Of a stretch of DNA of 64,000 nt, positions 18,488 through 32,435 are shown in pieces. A program made the position numbers and the translations under genes. The DNA is from Prostheceraeus crozeri (Eukaryota; Platyhelminthes; Polycladida; Euryleptidae), in NCBI GenBank assembly GCA_907163375.1, contig CAJQUW010015390.1:558001-622000 (forward strand), given 5' to 3'. Under the pieces are notes generated by a model. It ran no database searches. It was not told the DNA's origin and saw only the letters and a list, made by a program, of their open reading frames with translations. Each line of letters opens with the position of its first letter. Position 1 is the stretch's first letter.

Positions 18488-18769
18488 ATTAAACTTACAT
18501 TGTAAATCTCTTGTCTTTTCATTTTTAAACATAGTTCTGGAATTGGTTTTCTTATTGGGGAGCAACTAAATCATAACTGCACAGTAAAGTTTCACATCTA
18601 AATAGTGCTACATTAAAAATAATTGTCACAATAGTCGCAATTGAGCAAACCCATTCAAAATCAAACAACGGACGTCTATCGGTACGTACCCAAGTGCTCA
18701 GAACCAAACCACACAAGTTCGATCATAGACGTTCCGAAACACAGTGTACTCAACTGAGTGTACCAAACA

Positions 18770-19016
18770 CATGTACCTATCCAGTAAAACAGATCTCATA
18801 CAAGTTCCTATTGATAACACTGAATTATACATGTACCTATCCGTGTGCCTATCGATAACTAAAGTATACATGTACCTATCCATGTACCTATTGATAACAC
18901 TAAACTTTATATGTACCTATCCATGTTCCTATTGATAACACTAAACTTTACATGTACCTATCCATGTACCTATTGATAACACTAAACTTTACATGTACCT
19001 ATCCATGTACCTATCC
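18770..19016 (+). repeat. Minisatellite of about 44-bp units
   Basis: Repeated units combine ATGTACCTATCCATGTACC with TATTGATAACACTAAAC. Four or five good copies span 18830-19010, with degraded copies before. Open frames here are products of the repeat. Confidence 0.85.
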
Positions 19017-20299
19017 CTGGCAAGTAGGGCACAGTTTTCACTACTCATGATGAATTAAGGTACATTCGAAACAGGGGATTTCCCAGATCTTTGCCTGGAA
19101 GCTAATTAACACATAATCTACTAACATGATGAGTCTTACTTAGTTTTAGTAAGAATGATCCCGAATGGATACAAGTACGCGACTACGAACGCTGCCAAGA
19201 CAAAATTCACAATGAAGCAGAATGATGAGTCGGCTCTTCCCATTGTTGATATCAATCACGCCCTTAAAGAACCTATTCTCATCGCCACCCGGAGGATCGT
19301 ATTCGAATTTTGTGTTAGGCTACGGTCACTGTGAAGGAAACACAAAGATGAGCTGAGAACTATCGAATTTCATGTGTGCACTTTTCTATCTAATTAATGA
19401 ATTTTCTTTATTATTTTTGTTCCAGATGACCAGAGTCGATACGAGCATTAAAAGATGTTGTTTTGACTTCTCAATTATGGCCAGTAAATACATCACATTA
19501 AGCGATTCTTTAGAAATAGAGAATACATAATAATGCAACTAACAGAACCTTCACACGCAAGAATTATGCAGTTGTGAATTAAAATGTAGATGCCCATAAT
19601 ACCACATCGATTTTTTGATGAAAAATGACACATTTTTGTGTATTTTATGTGGACGAGCAAAAAATTATTTTGTTACCTGTTCACTATAGCATGTCGTCTT
19701 TGTCGCGACAATATCTCATGTGTGATTTCAAGGGCATTGGTTACTATCTACTATGTGTCAAATTGCAAACTTTTCAGGAGGAGCAAAAAACTGTCTGTAG
19801 ATTGCATTTCTTATTGAAAATGGAAACCATCTTAGCATGTGGTTTAACATCCTTCAACTATCGACAAGATATTTTCAAATACAAATTGAATCCAAGTAGG
19901 GGCTGCAATTGAGTGAAATTCATTTTAGGAATGCACATGTGAGATATTACTAGTTAACATTCCAGGGCCCAACGTTGAAGTGACTTTTCCTTAAGATTTA
20001 GTTTACAATCAAAGGCGGACCGTGAGGGAGGCTAATGAGGCCGCGGCCACAAGGGTCCGTGTCGATGGAACTGGTACTGTATCAATAAAAATGACTGACA
20101 ATATTATTTTCAAGTTTCCGATTATTCCTGAGCGGAATGACATCAATATACATTGTATATCAATCTTCTAAAAAATTCAGCATTTGTTTTAGTTTCATTT
20201 TTACTCTGAAAACATGAAAATTGAATATTTGTTTAAAAATCTATCCATGATAACTTTAACTTCAGTGTGCATTCCTAATGAGCTGCTAAACAACAGTTG
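19017..20299. other. Intergenic, nothing recognised
   Basis: Unique AT-rich sequence. A 95-codon frame at 19625-19912 has no recognisable content. The stretch 20015-20060 is unusually GC-rich for the region. No gene, RNA or complete element is supported. Confidence 0.4.
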
Positions 20300-20305
20300 C
20301 AAAAT

Positions 20306-20470
20306 TTGAAAATGAAAACCCTCATCGTTTCATGGCCACGCTCGTTCTCTTAGTGAAATACAACGAGAAAGTGATCTAGGTTACAGCATCTCCAAACACG
20401 AAGCTATGATAATGAATAGAACTCGTTCACAACCATGAAACCATGAAACGATGAGAGTTTTCATTTTCAA
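20306..20470. repeat. Fold-back repeat with 30-bp arms
   Basis: Arms at 20306-20335 and 20441-20470 match over 30 bp with one mismatch (core CTCATCGTTTCATGG), separated by 105 bp. Probably a small foldback or MITE-type element. Confidence 0.85.
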
Positions 20471-22078
20471 GTTTTTTTGGAAGATCGCTCCAACAAACAA
20501 GTTGTAAAATTCCTGAAAAGTAGCATGACAGGGAAGAAGTAACATGGCACATAGGTGAAAGTAACATGGCTGGAAAGTATGAAGGTGTTCAAGCGCTACT
20601 CAAAAGTGATTGTTCTGCGGCACATTTCGTTCCATGCTTTGGCCATTCCCACAATCTTGCAGACAACGAATCAGCAAACTGAATTCTGGAAGCGACATCA
20701 TGTTCAGAAGATATACACGTTCTTCAGCGCATCGCTTCCATCGTTGGACGCACCTGACTGAGTAACCATCAACTCCTCTGGTTAACACTAGAATGGTCAT
20801 GGTATTAATTTTGATGCCAAACTTTCTTTACCATAATTTTTTATCTGCTTAATGATTCTGAACATACTCAAATATGAATGACAATTGACATTTCGATGAG
20901 TATTACCATATATGCAATACATGCACAATATAGCAAAATCTCACTTGCCGAAGTTTAAGATTGGTGAAGCATAGCACGTGTTCAAACTCTAAGCTTGACC
21001 AACATCAGATCTGCATGCGACACCTGCAAACTGTTTAGAGATGAAAGGATGCTACATCACATTATCTTGCAGTGTAGTAGCAGTGTATAACATTTAAATA
21101 AGATTTACTGGTGCATTTGCGATGGAGGACACTAACGGGGTGAAATGTAAAAAACGCAGTTACCTCTGAATGATTCAAAAGCAAGAGAAATATGAGCAAA
21201 CATGTCTTCGGAGACGGTACTTCTATCACTTTTCACGTGAAAGAGGAAGCATTCATGGTGATCCCAAACACGCGTTTTAAGAAAAAAAATTGCACAAGAA
21301 AACTAAGACGCTTTTTACATTTGCTCAGGTTAACTTTATCAAAATATATAAATATTTAGATGTTTCATCGCGCTATTTGCAGAGATAAGTACCTCAATAC
21401 ATTTACTTATCATAATTTTTATTTTCATCTTTGACATATTTTATTATTCCTAACTGATACATAATTGTACTAACTCAGTGACGGAACATTTCATTAGTGT
21501 GAACCTCAAGGAGAATCATAAGATATCATTGTATTATCTACATTCAGCTATCGCATCGCAAGATACTTCAATATTCTGTCATTCGCTATGTAGCCTTACC
21601 ATACGCACCATGCGCCAATAATTCTGTTTACTTCTAATTGCAAATTCATATATTACTCCATCGGTCACACTTCAGTTCCATGTTATGGATTCGTTATGCT
21701 GAAAAATGCTCTAATGGCAGTTACTTTACTCTCATCTAATCGAATTTTCAAATCATATACGAGTCTTCAGGAAAGGCTACTTAATATTACGCTCGTATTT
21801 TTGTAGTATAACAAGTAATTTATCGTTTAACCTTCATTATGATGAATAATCAATACAAAAACTTTTGCAGACGCAAGTAAAAACAAAATAGCCTGCAGAA
21901 AACGTTTTAATTAATAACAAATTCTATCACACCTGCCGAACATAACATAGGGTAAATACGTCTGGTACATGTATGAGTAAGAAGTCTCTGATCATATATG
22001 TTTGCTATCAAACTCAACAATGATGTCAAATAAAGAATTGGAACAACTTGGATGAGAAATGAAATTGAATTTTCGTTT

Positions 22079-23601
22079 TTACAAAATTATATTAAAAACA
22101 GAATGAACAGATTCTGACGCTTGCACAGAAAACAAAGATAATGAGCCGTACTTGCAGCAAAATTGTGGTACGTGAGTAATCAAAATGTGAACTTTCGGGG
22201 TTACATTGATATCAAGACTCCGGTATGAGTCAGCAAACTTTGCAATATCATCGTCATATGTGTCAGCAAGTACAGTGCCGAAGCAGGACTGCACGACAGC
22301 ATTCAATGCGCAGAACACATCAACATAACAAAGAACATGCAATGGGCAAAGTTGTGCCAAAATATAAACATTTTTCAACAGTTTATTACAGTCCCCATCT
22401 ATAAACTCACCACTATGATACCCGCATTGTACTACTCCAACTCTTTTGGGCCATTCTTCAGACAGGCCAGATTTTCTGCATCTCGCGAAAGATGTGATTA
22501 AAAGGTCCCATCAGTAAATGCAGTTCAGGTGGAGGCATCAAGTTAATGATATATTCATTGCAGAAACTTTTAATAAGAGGCGAATTTACGCAATGTTTGA
22601 AATTTTTGGCGTCAGGTAATTTTGATCCATTTTTCTTCTAGTTTTCATAATTTGACTTTATATTGCTAAGTGTTCTCAGCTTTGAAGACTCCCATACACC
22701 ATTTGTTGTTTCACAATAACAACACGGATGTGTGGCTTTATGGGATTGAATGCCGCAAAGAATATTAGCTACTTTGAGGTCCGTAGCCAATACAAAGTCA
22801 ACTCCGTGTGGAAGTAGAGAAATTTTATCTAAACAACTTTCGATGTTCACAAAAGATTCTTGCATGTTAGGAACAATACAAAGAATGGATATGCCTTTAA
22901 CGCCAGTGTCAGCGGCTTTCGAGGATTGAGCAGCAGAAGGCAACTTTGAAACGAGATTAAGACAAATCTTAAAAAACCTTGGCCGCCATCGATACCGATT
23001 TTGATGAGGGCATCTTCGACACTGTAATTTCGCTCTTCAATGATGTAATCAACGAAAGACTGGAAATCATTCACAACGATGGATGATCGACTTACTGGAG
23101 TATTTTTCGATGGATCTGACGTCGACTTTTCGTACAATGTAATGCTCGCTCCTGAAAGAAAGGCTGTAATCGACTGGAAATGTCCGATAAATTGTCTCAT
23201 AATTGTGGCTCAACACATTTTCGTCCAATAATATATCTCACAAACTTGGCTACAGATTTTACTTGATTCAAAGACGAATTCGTTTCCATCTGCAGATTAC
23301 TGAAATCTTCAGCAGTCAATCGTTGATGGTGCGGTTTTTGATCACAGTTGATTGTAACTTGCAGTGGTTTACCTCTTGAGGACTTCAGAAAAACAGATTT
23401 TGATGCATGCCCCAGGTGGTGACTGAGACAGTCGCTGTCGTACAATGGTTGAACAAAGCTGGTCCTGCTGTGAACTGCCCAGAATCTTAATGGTACGGTA
23501 TTCTGAATCGCCGTTTCAGTTGTGCATGTATGGTTCTTTCCTTTTCCAATTACAGAAAGGCATCTTGAGCACAACAACTGCGGCTCAGGAACAGAAGACA
23601 C
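22079..23601 (-). pseudogene. Decayed transposase-like gene of unknown family
   Basis: Four overlapping minus-strand pieces in different frames (23601-23197, 23200-22847, 22943-22638, 22378-22079). The first has a zinc-finger-like start (LLCSRCLSVIGKGKNHTC). The second ends KIGIDGGQGFLRFVL, the third has DLKVANILCGIQSHKATHP followed by CCYCETTNGVW, and the fourth ends with a helical VPQFCCKYGSLSLFS. The combination of IDGGQGF, a long insert and a C-C-x-C-E motif is one I associate with a repetitive uncharacterised transposase group in invertebrates. At least three frame changes and a missing segment (22380-22637) mark it as dead. Confidence 0.55.
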
Positions 23602-24599
23602 ACAAGAGTCGAGATCTGGATTTCTTGGTCGTCCAGCGGTGATTTCGGTAGGCTAATCATGTACAGATGAACACACGCTGGACAAGGAATACCTCCCAAT
23701 GTTACAAATAGCACATGAACCATTCTCATATGAAGCTGAACGTGTTATAGATCGATGGTTCTTTTGAAAGTCTTGTATGCTGAGTTTACGGCGATAAATG
23801 CCTCTTTTGTATTCATATAAAATCGTTTTGTCCTTCTGACATAAACCACATGGTAGCCGTTCATCTTCTGCATCAAAGTTCTATAGAACATACGATCTTA
23901 TTATGGTCTGCAGATTTTCTGTCGCTTTTCGTCCACAAACTATGCAGACTGTCTTTCTGCATTCTTCATGAATTTTTCGTTGTTGACGGTGCAACATTTC
24001 GATGCAACAGTGAATGTTCGGAAATGCGCTTAATTGTTCGCATTTAATTAATAGTGACACGGACATGATTTGACGTATTTAACGAATGTTTAACAATTGC
24101 GGTTGAATTGAATTCACAACAAAGAATCTACGCTATAATTGATCAGCTTGAAAATGAAGTGAAATTGTTACATAGAAATCTGCACACCTAATGTCTCAAC
24201 CCTGTGCGAATCGAATCATGCAGACAATCATACCGGTACTGATATTGCTTAATAGAAATCTACATGTTATGTGTCAATCTTATTATCTAACAATCGTGTC
24301 CTCTGCGGACACTGAGATGTCTTTCGATCAACTGAAATAGATGTGAAACTGCAATTAATTTGTGATAATGTGAAAACGATTCAGTTATTAATTGGTTGAA
24401 ACATACATAGTGACAAATCAAATATGAGTGTTAACCAATTTCATAGTAAATAGAGAATACAAAAGAGCTGACAAAGCCCATGCCATTTGTATACCCAGCA
24501 ATGCGATAGCTCGATGTAAATAATAAAATGATATCTTATGATTCTCCTTGAGGTTCACACTGATGAAAAGTCCCGTCACAATTATGTTTCAGTTAAGGG

Positions 24600-25820
24600 G
24601 GGCGGTGAAGAGTGAATACAGAGCGCTTAGCGTGGCTTACGGGAAATGAGAGAGCTCCCATTGTTAAGTCTTGATGTATAAGGCGATGATGTAAAGGCGG
24701 ATTACATACATTGTATTTATCACACAGCGATTACAGGTTTATGGGATTCGAGGATGAACAGGATCTGTTTACTTGTGGGAATCGAAAGGGCTAAGATTGA
24801 TGTACAGGATTTGTTTACATGTGCGGATCGCAAAAAGCATACTGTATTTATTGATGGGATGAATTTAATGACAGGATCTGTTTACACGTGGGAAACGCAA
24901 CAATTGAATGATGTCTGACTTATCTTTGTGGCATATCTTTCAAGACATATCATTACCTATTCAGTATTTTGTCAGCCACTATGTGTGGGATCCCGCTCGT
25001 CTGGGTTTGAGTGTTCAGGTTAGGGGTCGAAACACAACTAGACGAGTACCTGCTGATGACTGACGGACTACAGTATTATGTTTTATATCCCTTAATCGGT
25101 AGCTGAAGTAGTGGTCGATGTATTGTAATTCAAATGAAGAAATATGGAATTACATGAAGTACTATAGACGGATGAAGAAACTGGCGATAACAAATTCAAG
25201 TGAAGAAATAGTATTTTCCATGTGTAGTCTTAGGTATAGTGTGTATAGTTTCATTGCTTTCGGTGTAGTAGAGTTTCATTGTAGCTCTATTGTTTACATT
25301 ATCCACTTTGTGTAGTGTCAGATATAGTTCACTTGTAATCGGTGTAGTAGCATCGTTGCATTTCCATATTTTACCTCCACTTTTCCAATTTTTATTCATC
25401 GGTTTCCTGTTGTTTTATAATATCCATTTTTAATTTCCTTAACCTTTGGTGACCATTGTTTTATTCTATTTCCACTATCAGCATCTGTAGTCGGTACAGT
25501 ATATTAGACGTCTGTTTTGAACGTGCGGCAGTGTTTGGAATCTATGGTATTAGTATATTAACAGCAAGAATGAGTAGTATTACAAGTCTTAAGATTTCCA
25601 TTTTTACCAGATATTGGGCCAAAGCTGATCAATTTTAATTCGTTGCCACGAGAAAGCTCCATTGAGTTCTTTTAAGAACTGATTAATCCAATGGTTACAG
25701 TAGTATTGCGTTTGTACACTTGCGGATTGGAGAACGCCATCAGTCCTCCTTAGGACTACTTTAACTAATAATTTAAATTAGTAAGCATTATATTCTATTA
25801 TAAATGGCTGCTGGGATGAC
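24600..25820. repeat. Sequence inserted in the right inverted repeat
   Basis: A 1.2 kb block separating two parts of the right inverted repeat. It contains three spaced copies of ACAGGATNTGTTTAC (near 24759, 24810 and 24873). No coding content is recognised and no terminal repeats were found for it. Confidence 0.5.
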
Positions 25821-26553
25821 TTTCATCATCGTATGAGAATTAGGAATAATAAAAATTATGATAAGTAAATGTGTTAAGGTACTTTTCCCTGCAAATAGCT
25901 CGATGAAATCATCTAAAATTTTGTACATGTGCTCATTATAGCTTATATACAATCTAGTTGTAATCATAGAAGTTCAGTACTATTTTTGTTAGAGAGGTTT
26001 TTTGAAATGTCCATAAGTAGTATATCTCAAAAATTCAAAAAATTCAAATTATTGAATATTTTATGAGTAGCCCGATGAAACATTTAAATATTTACATATT
26101 TTGATAAAGTAGACATAAATTAATGCAAAAGCGATATAGTTTTCTTATACAATTTTTTTTCTTAAAAAACGTGTTTTGGACCACCGTGCATTGCACAGAA
26201 GAATTTTCTAAAGACTACCTTTTCTTCTCTATTGTCAAATACAACAACATCGGATCATATTTGCAATTCCAAGGGAAATCTGCTGAAAAATGATGCCACA
26301 AATTCCGCCAAGTTCTGCATTTCAAATTTCTCTGTGTAATATGATAAATTACGTAAAATAAACTACATTAACTGTAACAATGATGCTAGAGACATGTCTA
26401 TGTTCATCATCTGAGAAATTTGATAAGCAACTAAAGCAACACAAAATAGCAGTGAAAGCGTGGGTATAGAAATATAACATTTCTATCTTCCCAACCAGAG
26501 CATGCCATCTCGAATATGTCTGCGGTATCAAAATTGATACCATGACCATTCTA

Positions 26554-27435
26554 AGTTGTACTTTTTGTTGACAATTCTGGTGTTAAGACTCGGTTGTCTG
26601 ATCTTGCTGATGCAACAAAAACCCTCTGCTTATTAGGGTATGTCATTATATTGGAAACTCGCGAACAAAAGAGAAAATAATTGATTCCTTTTCAGACATT
26701 ATAAAGAGAAGGTACAAAAGATGATTTATCTAGCGAAACAGCATTGGAGCAATTCTTACCTCGATAATCATTCTATATGGGACATTCATAAAATTGTTGT
26801 TTCTCAATCTACCACATCGAAGGGCCTCTCAAAGTTTTTGAGATGGAAGTAAGTAAGTTGGTGTTTATTTTAAGTCATTAACCATTGCGTATGAAAACAG
26901 CAAAATGAGTAATTCAGGGTTCGAACACGGAGCAGTGCAGACAAGAGTCCAAGTCACAGTCCGACTGCACGCAATACTAGCAGTTGGCTATCAGAACCAT
27001 GAGATATTCCGGATCACATGAAAACTCGTGCATGTAGTGCCCGATGCGATGACGTCACCGATTATTCGGAGTAATGCGATACTTAACTGTCTTGTTGCTG
27101 GATGTGAAGAGAGCTCACAGGAAGCATGGCATTCTACTATGAATCAAAGAATATCGAAGTGAGGAATGGAGGACACGCAGCGATGATCACACAAATAGGA
27201 GGAGCACAAAACGACGAATAGACTCATAAAAATTTCCGAAAACGAATGACTTGACACCACACTTTGCGACGAAAACTGATATCGATCCGCAGCAGCGAGA
27301 CAGACAACCTTTGATGCAGAAGCAAAAACCGATAGGAACCGAAGTGAAGAAGGTTCTTGACAAAGCCGATCCCAGAACGGATGCTTGAGAAACTTTTGTC
27401 TGCGGTAAGTGGATCACATATTTGTGAGTAAATAT
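26554..27435. other. Intergenic, nothing recognised
   Basis: No supported gene. A 76-codon minus-strand frame (27417-27187) is cysteine- and phenylalanine-rich but lacks any recognised motif. Confidence 0.4.
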
Positions 27436-28356
27436 TATTCCGCCCAGTATGGGTTTAGGAAGAAAAGTTCCACAACGTGTGCCCTATTGAGTGTGGAAGA
27501 CTTCATTTCGGAAAGTCTTCAGGAATCGAAAGTACTGATTTAATTTTGACCAAATACGCAGATGACTTGCTACTGGTGGATGGGACGAATAATGAAGAAC
27601 GAAGATCTCAGCCCCGTAGCTCACGGTCTTAAAGCTATTGCAGACTGGAACGAAACAATCTCATGCGGATCAGAGAAGACAAATGTTCTCAGATGTTCGT
27701 ATTAATATCAAAAACTCATGACTGGAATTCGCTTCAAATAGAAAATATCAGTTGTCAATCTCACATGAAGTTCCTTGGAGTTCAGTTGGATGAGACTCTC
27801 AGCTGGGCAGTACACATTCTCAGTATAACAAAGAGAGCATCGTCACACCTCTCAGTATTGAGAAGATTAAAACCCTTTCTCTGTGTGAGTGATCTTACAA
27901 CTGTGTACAACAATTGTGTAAGAAGTATCCTTGAGTATTCTGCTCCACTATTCGTCGGCGTTGGTTCTGCTTTGGATAAACAACTAGAGTCCACTCAAGG
28001 AAGAGCCCACAGGATTATTTGTGGATCATCAAGATGCGTGTGTGAAAACTTCGTCCCATTCTACTATCGTCGAATCTTGTTGGCATCAAAATTATTCGCT
28101 GCGCTAGTCCAGGATAAGGATCATTCCTTGCATTACATGGCTCCTGAGCTTCATTAATATTCAAAGACAGTTATGAGAAGAAATTCATTCCTTGTGACTA
28201 TGATTCGTACACATAATTGTGGTTTTTGTTAATTTGAATTCTGTGTGTTTTTTACTTGTTATGATTGACTGACTTTGGCACCACTGCTGGTTTTGTTCAG
28301 CCTCACGACTCTTACTATTGAGGTTTTTCGAAATATACGATTATTATTATTATCAT
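27436..28356 (+). mobile_element. LINE 3' fragment (CR1/Jockey-like reverse transcriptase)
   Basis: The fragment starts inside the RT palm (YGFRKKSSTTCALLSVED), then jumps by deletion to TKYADDLLLVDG. It continues to the thumb and C-terminal region (MKFLGVQLDETLSWAVHI, LRRLKPFLCVSDLTTVYN). The open frame 27663-28157 covers the C-terminal part, ending in an RRILLASKLFAALVQD-type tail. The 3' end is an imperfect (TTA)n tail at about 28339-28356. It is truncated at the 5' end, internally deleted and carries stops and frame changes upstream of 27663. The same 3' layout occurs in the LINE at 62213-64000. Confidence 0.8.
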
Positions 28357-30147
28357 AAGAAAATTCGATGAACCTTATATCAGATCTGATATACTTTCAT
28401 AGGATATCAGGATTCTCTGATATCAGGGATTTTCTCTTACTCTGATATCATTTCTGTTGATATCATATAGGTTTTTCAATCAGATTTGATCAGACTTGTG
28501 TCAATTACTCATGAGATGTAATTGATCACAATTACAGATTACTTGCTTAAAATGCAATTGATTAAAATTGCGAATTACTGCGTTTTTCTTGAATTGCATG
28601 AGAATTACTTTATTATTACTTTAGTAATACCTGTGTCACACTACACGTTCCCTACCATTTCTTTCTCCGGGCTATTCTAATGTTATTTGCAATTACCCCC
28701 TGTAGTAAGAGACCAGATCAAATTACCGCTTTCTCTTCTTCCACTTTCGCCCTACATCTCTGCTAAGATTGAAAAACTTAAGATACAATAGTGATACATC
28801 GAGGCTTGTGTATTTCAGAATCCTATATTAAGTTTGCACTTACATATCTGCCAAGATTTAAATTGATTTAAAGATCAAGACATTTAGAAGTATATATTCG
28901 TCTTTCTTTTCAAGAGGTGGAAATGAAGTAAGTTTTCTGATTTCCAGTTTCCGATCAGTGTTATAAATATTCACAGAAATGAACCCATAATACACCAAAA
29001 ATTGTCAAGAGCTTCGACTATAAAGGGCAATGAATACGACATCAATAAAAATAAGCATTGAAAGAATCAAAATAATCTGAAATTTCTCCCTAAAAGGATG
29101 CATCCTGCATTCCCCAGTTGTGTAATAAAACAATATCATCAGTAATGTACACAACGTCAATCGATACATCAGCCTTCATCTCATTCCGTAGTGCGTAATG
29201 CGTACCATACTTCCTTGAATGGCATTGCCGACATCTAATTTCATTCATTACTCTCAGAAAGGGATTTGAGTACGTTGCCTATCTTAGAACACGACATGAG
29301 AGTTCCAACACTCGAACCATGTCGAACGTCTGCTGGAGTCTTCATTTCTTGGAAATCAGGAATCAACGAGCCTTCAGCGAGTTATCTAATGTAAATGTGA
29401 GACAATAAGTCCGAAATCCCCCAAAACATCTCATTGGTTGATGCATCATCCGAGCGCCTCGTGTCCACTTCGCACATTGCACTCAGTCAATGCGCAGGGC
29501 AGCACGCTATCTAATTGTGAAGTCTCCCTGCCAGCGTGACTCAAGAGGTCGCCTATCAAGTCGATATTTGCCCATTTTCAGTAGTCGTCAGTCGTAAAGG
29601 ATTTTTCCAAATCAATGGAAAGGTCACTCAGCTTTTAGACTGACATGCAAACCATGTAACAAGATAGATTAATTCTGATCAAGCTGGCTGCTGAGGACAA
29701 GGTCGCTGGTACGCATGAGTAGTTTTCTCCTGAAGACCGCAACAAAGTTTGGAACTTCCCTGTCCCTACGCCAACATCAATCGATAAACAGGCCAACAAG
29801 CTGAAAATCAACTAATTGAAGAGGAATGATGAGACGCAGAAAAAGGAGAAAGGTAAGCACCTACCACTATTACTTCATTATTCAGGGATTTAAGAGAGTC
29901 GGCAGATGTTTGTAGAGATGCGTTAATGCAAGACAATAGAGCACCTACAGTCTATATAGTAGTACCATTTGAGCAGCATTTTGAAAACTCCAGTTACTTT
30001 AATTGCTAATTAATAGAATTTTAATTGGTTGTGACAGGCGTGCAAATGCTCAGATTTGCAAATAAAATAATACTATTTTTTATATAGTAATTTATATAAT
30101 AAGTATAGTTTATATAGTAATTATATAGTAATAAAAAATATAGTGAT
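28357..30147. other. Gene-free stretch with GATATCA-rich block
   Basis: At 28375-28475 the words GATATCA and GATCTGATAT recur about six times, some in inverted orientation. The rest is AT-rich with no supported gene. Confidence 0.5.
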
Positions 30148-31401
30148 TTGAAGACTATCACAAATGAGTTGAAGGATGTGGCGAATGTCCTCGCCAGTGC
30201 TGGGACGATCGAAGTGGCATCCTCACAAAGAAGCGATTTAGCTGATGCTCCGTCATCAAACTCTGTGCGGATGGTGGAGGCTTTTCTTCTCTTCATCAAC
30301 TCCAGACATCCAAATTTAAAATTCACTTGTGAATCAGAAAAATGCAACAAACTCGCTTTTTTTGATGTCATATTGCATAGACAATCGACTTCGATTGAAT
30401 ATAGCCTGTATCGCAAGCCATCGAATACTCATATTCAACTGAATTTTCGTTCCAATGTTCCAATGAATTGGAAAAGAGGTTTGATAATTGGCAGCATTTA
30501 CCGTGCTTATCGGCTATCCAGCAGCTGGGAGTTGTTTCACGAAGAAATAAGAAAATTGAAAAAAATTTTAGCAGCAAACAATTACCCTTTGTGGTTTGTG
30601 GAGAAACATCTGAAAGAGACGCTTGACAAAATTGTAATTCCTAGACAAGTGAACCAAGAAGACTCAATGAGTGAAGAAAGTAACATCAGAAGACAGACTT
30701 TTACTTTCAGATATTTTGACAAGGAAAGTATCATGTATTGCAGACGTGTTAAAAGGCTGATACCTGTGAAAATAAGACCACATTGTGCTTTTTCTTTTCG
30801 TAGCACCAGACTGCGAGAGTTTTTTCCTCTGAAGTCTCCTACCCCGAGGTCCCTTGTATCATCGGTGGTTTATGAATTCAAGTGTACTGGTGATCAGTAT
30901 ACCACATACGTCGGTGAGACAACGCGACATCTAGGTAGAGGATTTCATGAACATGTGTCAAGACCTGGTCCAATTTTCGACCATTTGCTTGAATGTAATA
31001 CCTGTAGGTACGTTCTCACGAACTGATTTGACCGCATTCATTTTTCTTGAAGCAGCTCATGAGTCATCATTGTCGTCGTCAGGCGTGAGACCATAGCAGT
31101 CAATTCATTCATTCGATATATTACCACAAACAACCGTCGATTTTTCATTTACGCAGCAATCCTGACATTGGGAAGGTGAGGCACGCCAATTTTGTCTAAG
31201 ATTCGTACTTGTCCGCAACGTAAGTACTAAACTCGCGGCGATACGCGCTGTACTTTAAACATTTATTTATACTTACAACAATCGATATTTCTCAAGTACT
31301 TGACCCAGAGTGAAAGTATACAACTGATTTTTTCCTTATAATCATTCAAACTCAAACCAGCGAGTAATTAGTCAACATGTTAAAGGTATACAAATCGCTG
31401 T

Positions 31402-31826
31402 ATTTTACGTCACGACAGCACTAATACCTCATTATTGGTATGTTAAACTTCACTTATTTTATCGTGTTATAGTGTTTTAAATTCTCTGGGTCATAGTACG
31501 TACTATGATAGTAGCTATTACTTTGATGGGGGAATTATTTAGACCGTAACTTGTAGTGCAAATATAGTAAGAATTTTCATAGCGTTAAGATGTATTGTTA
31601 CGTCACGCACTTTTCTTCTAATCATGATGTTCTATTATGAAATAAAGGTCGTTATTCCAACGACTCGATTGATATCAAGCGCTAACACACAGGAATTCCG
31701 GTTATATTGAGCCTATCAGTCGAAAAGTAACACAATATACATTTTGCAGTTTAGGCGATGTATTTTACGTCACGTGACGTAAAATACAGAAATTGTTTAC
31801 TTCATAAAACAGTACAATATCATGTT
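31402..31826. repeat. Left subterminal TATTTTACGTCAC repeats, with a 30-bp perfect palindrome
   Basis: TATTTTACGTCAC occurs at 31402-31414 and as a head-to-head pair at 31761-31786. With flanking bases the pair makes a 30-bp perfect palindrome (31759-31788) centred on CACGTG. Variant copies lie at 31592-31605 (TATTGTTACGTCAC) and about 31824-31834 (GTTTTACGCCAC). These are candidate transposase-binding sites. Confidence 0.88.
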
Positions 31827-32435
31827 TTACGCCACATAATTACAATGCTCAGCCACTATGTACTTACATTTTGTTGATGATGACTTTCAGTATGAATTTA
31901 GGTCATTTAGCCATTATTGAAATTTGTATAGTCATACCGGTATTCGCTTATGTCAGCAGCATTAAACAGAAGACTTTGTTCCAGTTTTTTAAACTATCTC
32001 TGAGTTTATGAATTCTAAAAATGTATCAGGATAGAAAACTATGCATAACTATGCGCATGATATAATAATTATGTACGCTTAGTATTATGCAATTTAGAAA
32101 ATCGTTCCATTTATCCAAAAGAGAGAGAGGAGTGTATTTTTCCTCATTAAATTAAACGAATAACATGACAAATCTAAGTAAGCAAATATACGCTGTCTTT
32201 GCAGCAATGCTGCCTTATTTCTGTAACAATGAAATCAACATGAGGACTACAAAAACTTTATGTAGGACTACATTATATACGTAATATGATAGAATAGTAT
32301 CCTAATAGGCAAAGTATAAAAGTACTTCAAAAAGTAACTTTTTTCAAAAGTGTATAATGTACATCGTACAGCAATGGAAACATTAAATATTTAATTCTAA
32401 GTTCATTTGATTAAGTATCATCAGTTCAGTAGGTA

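Larger units (their letters stand above)
20789..26553. mobile_element. DNA transposon with long (about 0.75 kb) inverted repeats
   Basis: The outer ends are inverted copies: TAGAATGGTCATGGTAT at 20789 and its complement ending at 26553. Similarity continues inward as inverted sequence: 21270-21430 against 25830-26200, and 21478-21560 against 24490-24590. The left repeat is about 0.77 kb and continuous. The right repeat is interrupted by about 1.2 kb (24600-25820) and by about 0.17 kb (25905-26075). Internal minus-strand coding remnants (22079-23601) look like a decayed transposase. No clear target duplication is visible. Superfamily not assigned. Confidence 0.75.

Noticed and set aside
18770-19016. 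Repeat array as a CRISPR
   Set aside because: Units are tandem without unique spacers and the genome is eukaryotic; it is a minisatellite.
20555-20761. 68-codon frame near 20.6 kb
   Set aside because: No recognisable content, and it lies at the edge of the long-inverted-repeat transposon.
26910-26935. GGTTCGAAC as a tRNA or SINE B-box
   Set aside because: No matching A-box or cloverleaf could be found around it.
27187-27417. 76-codon cysteine/phenylalanine-rich minus-strand frame
   Set aside because: No motif, no promoter or splice support, length within chance expectation.
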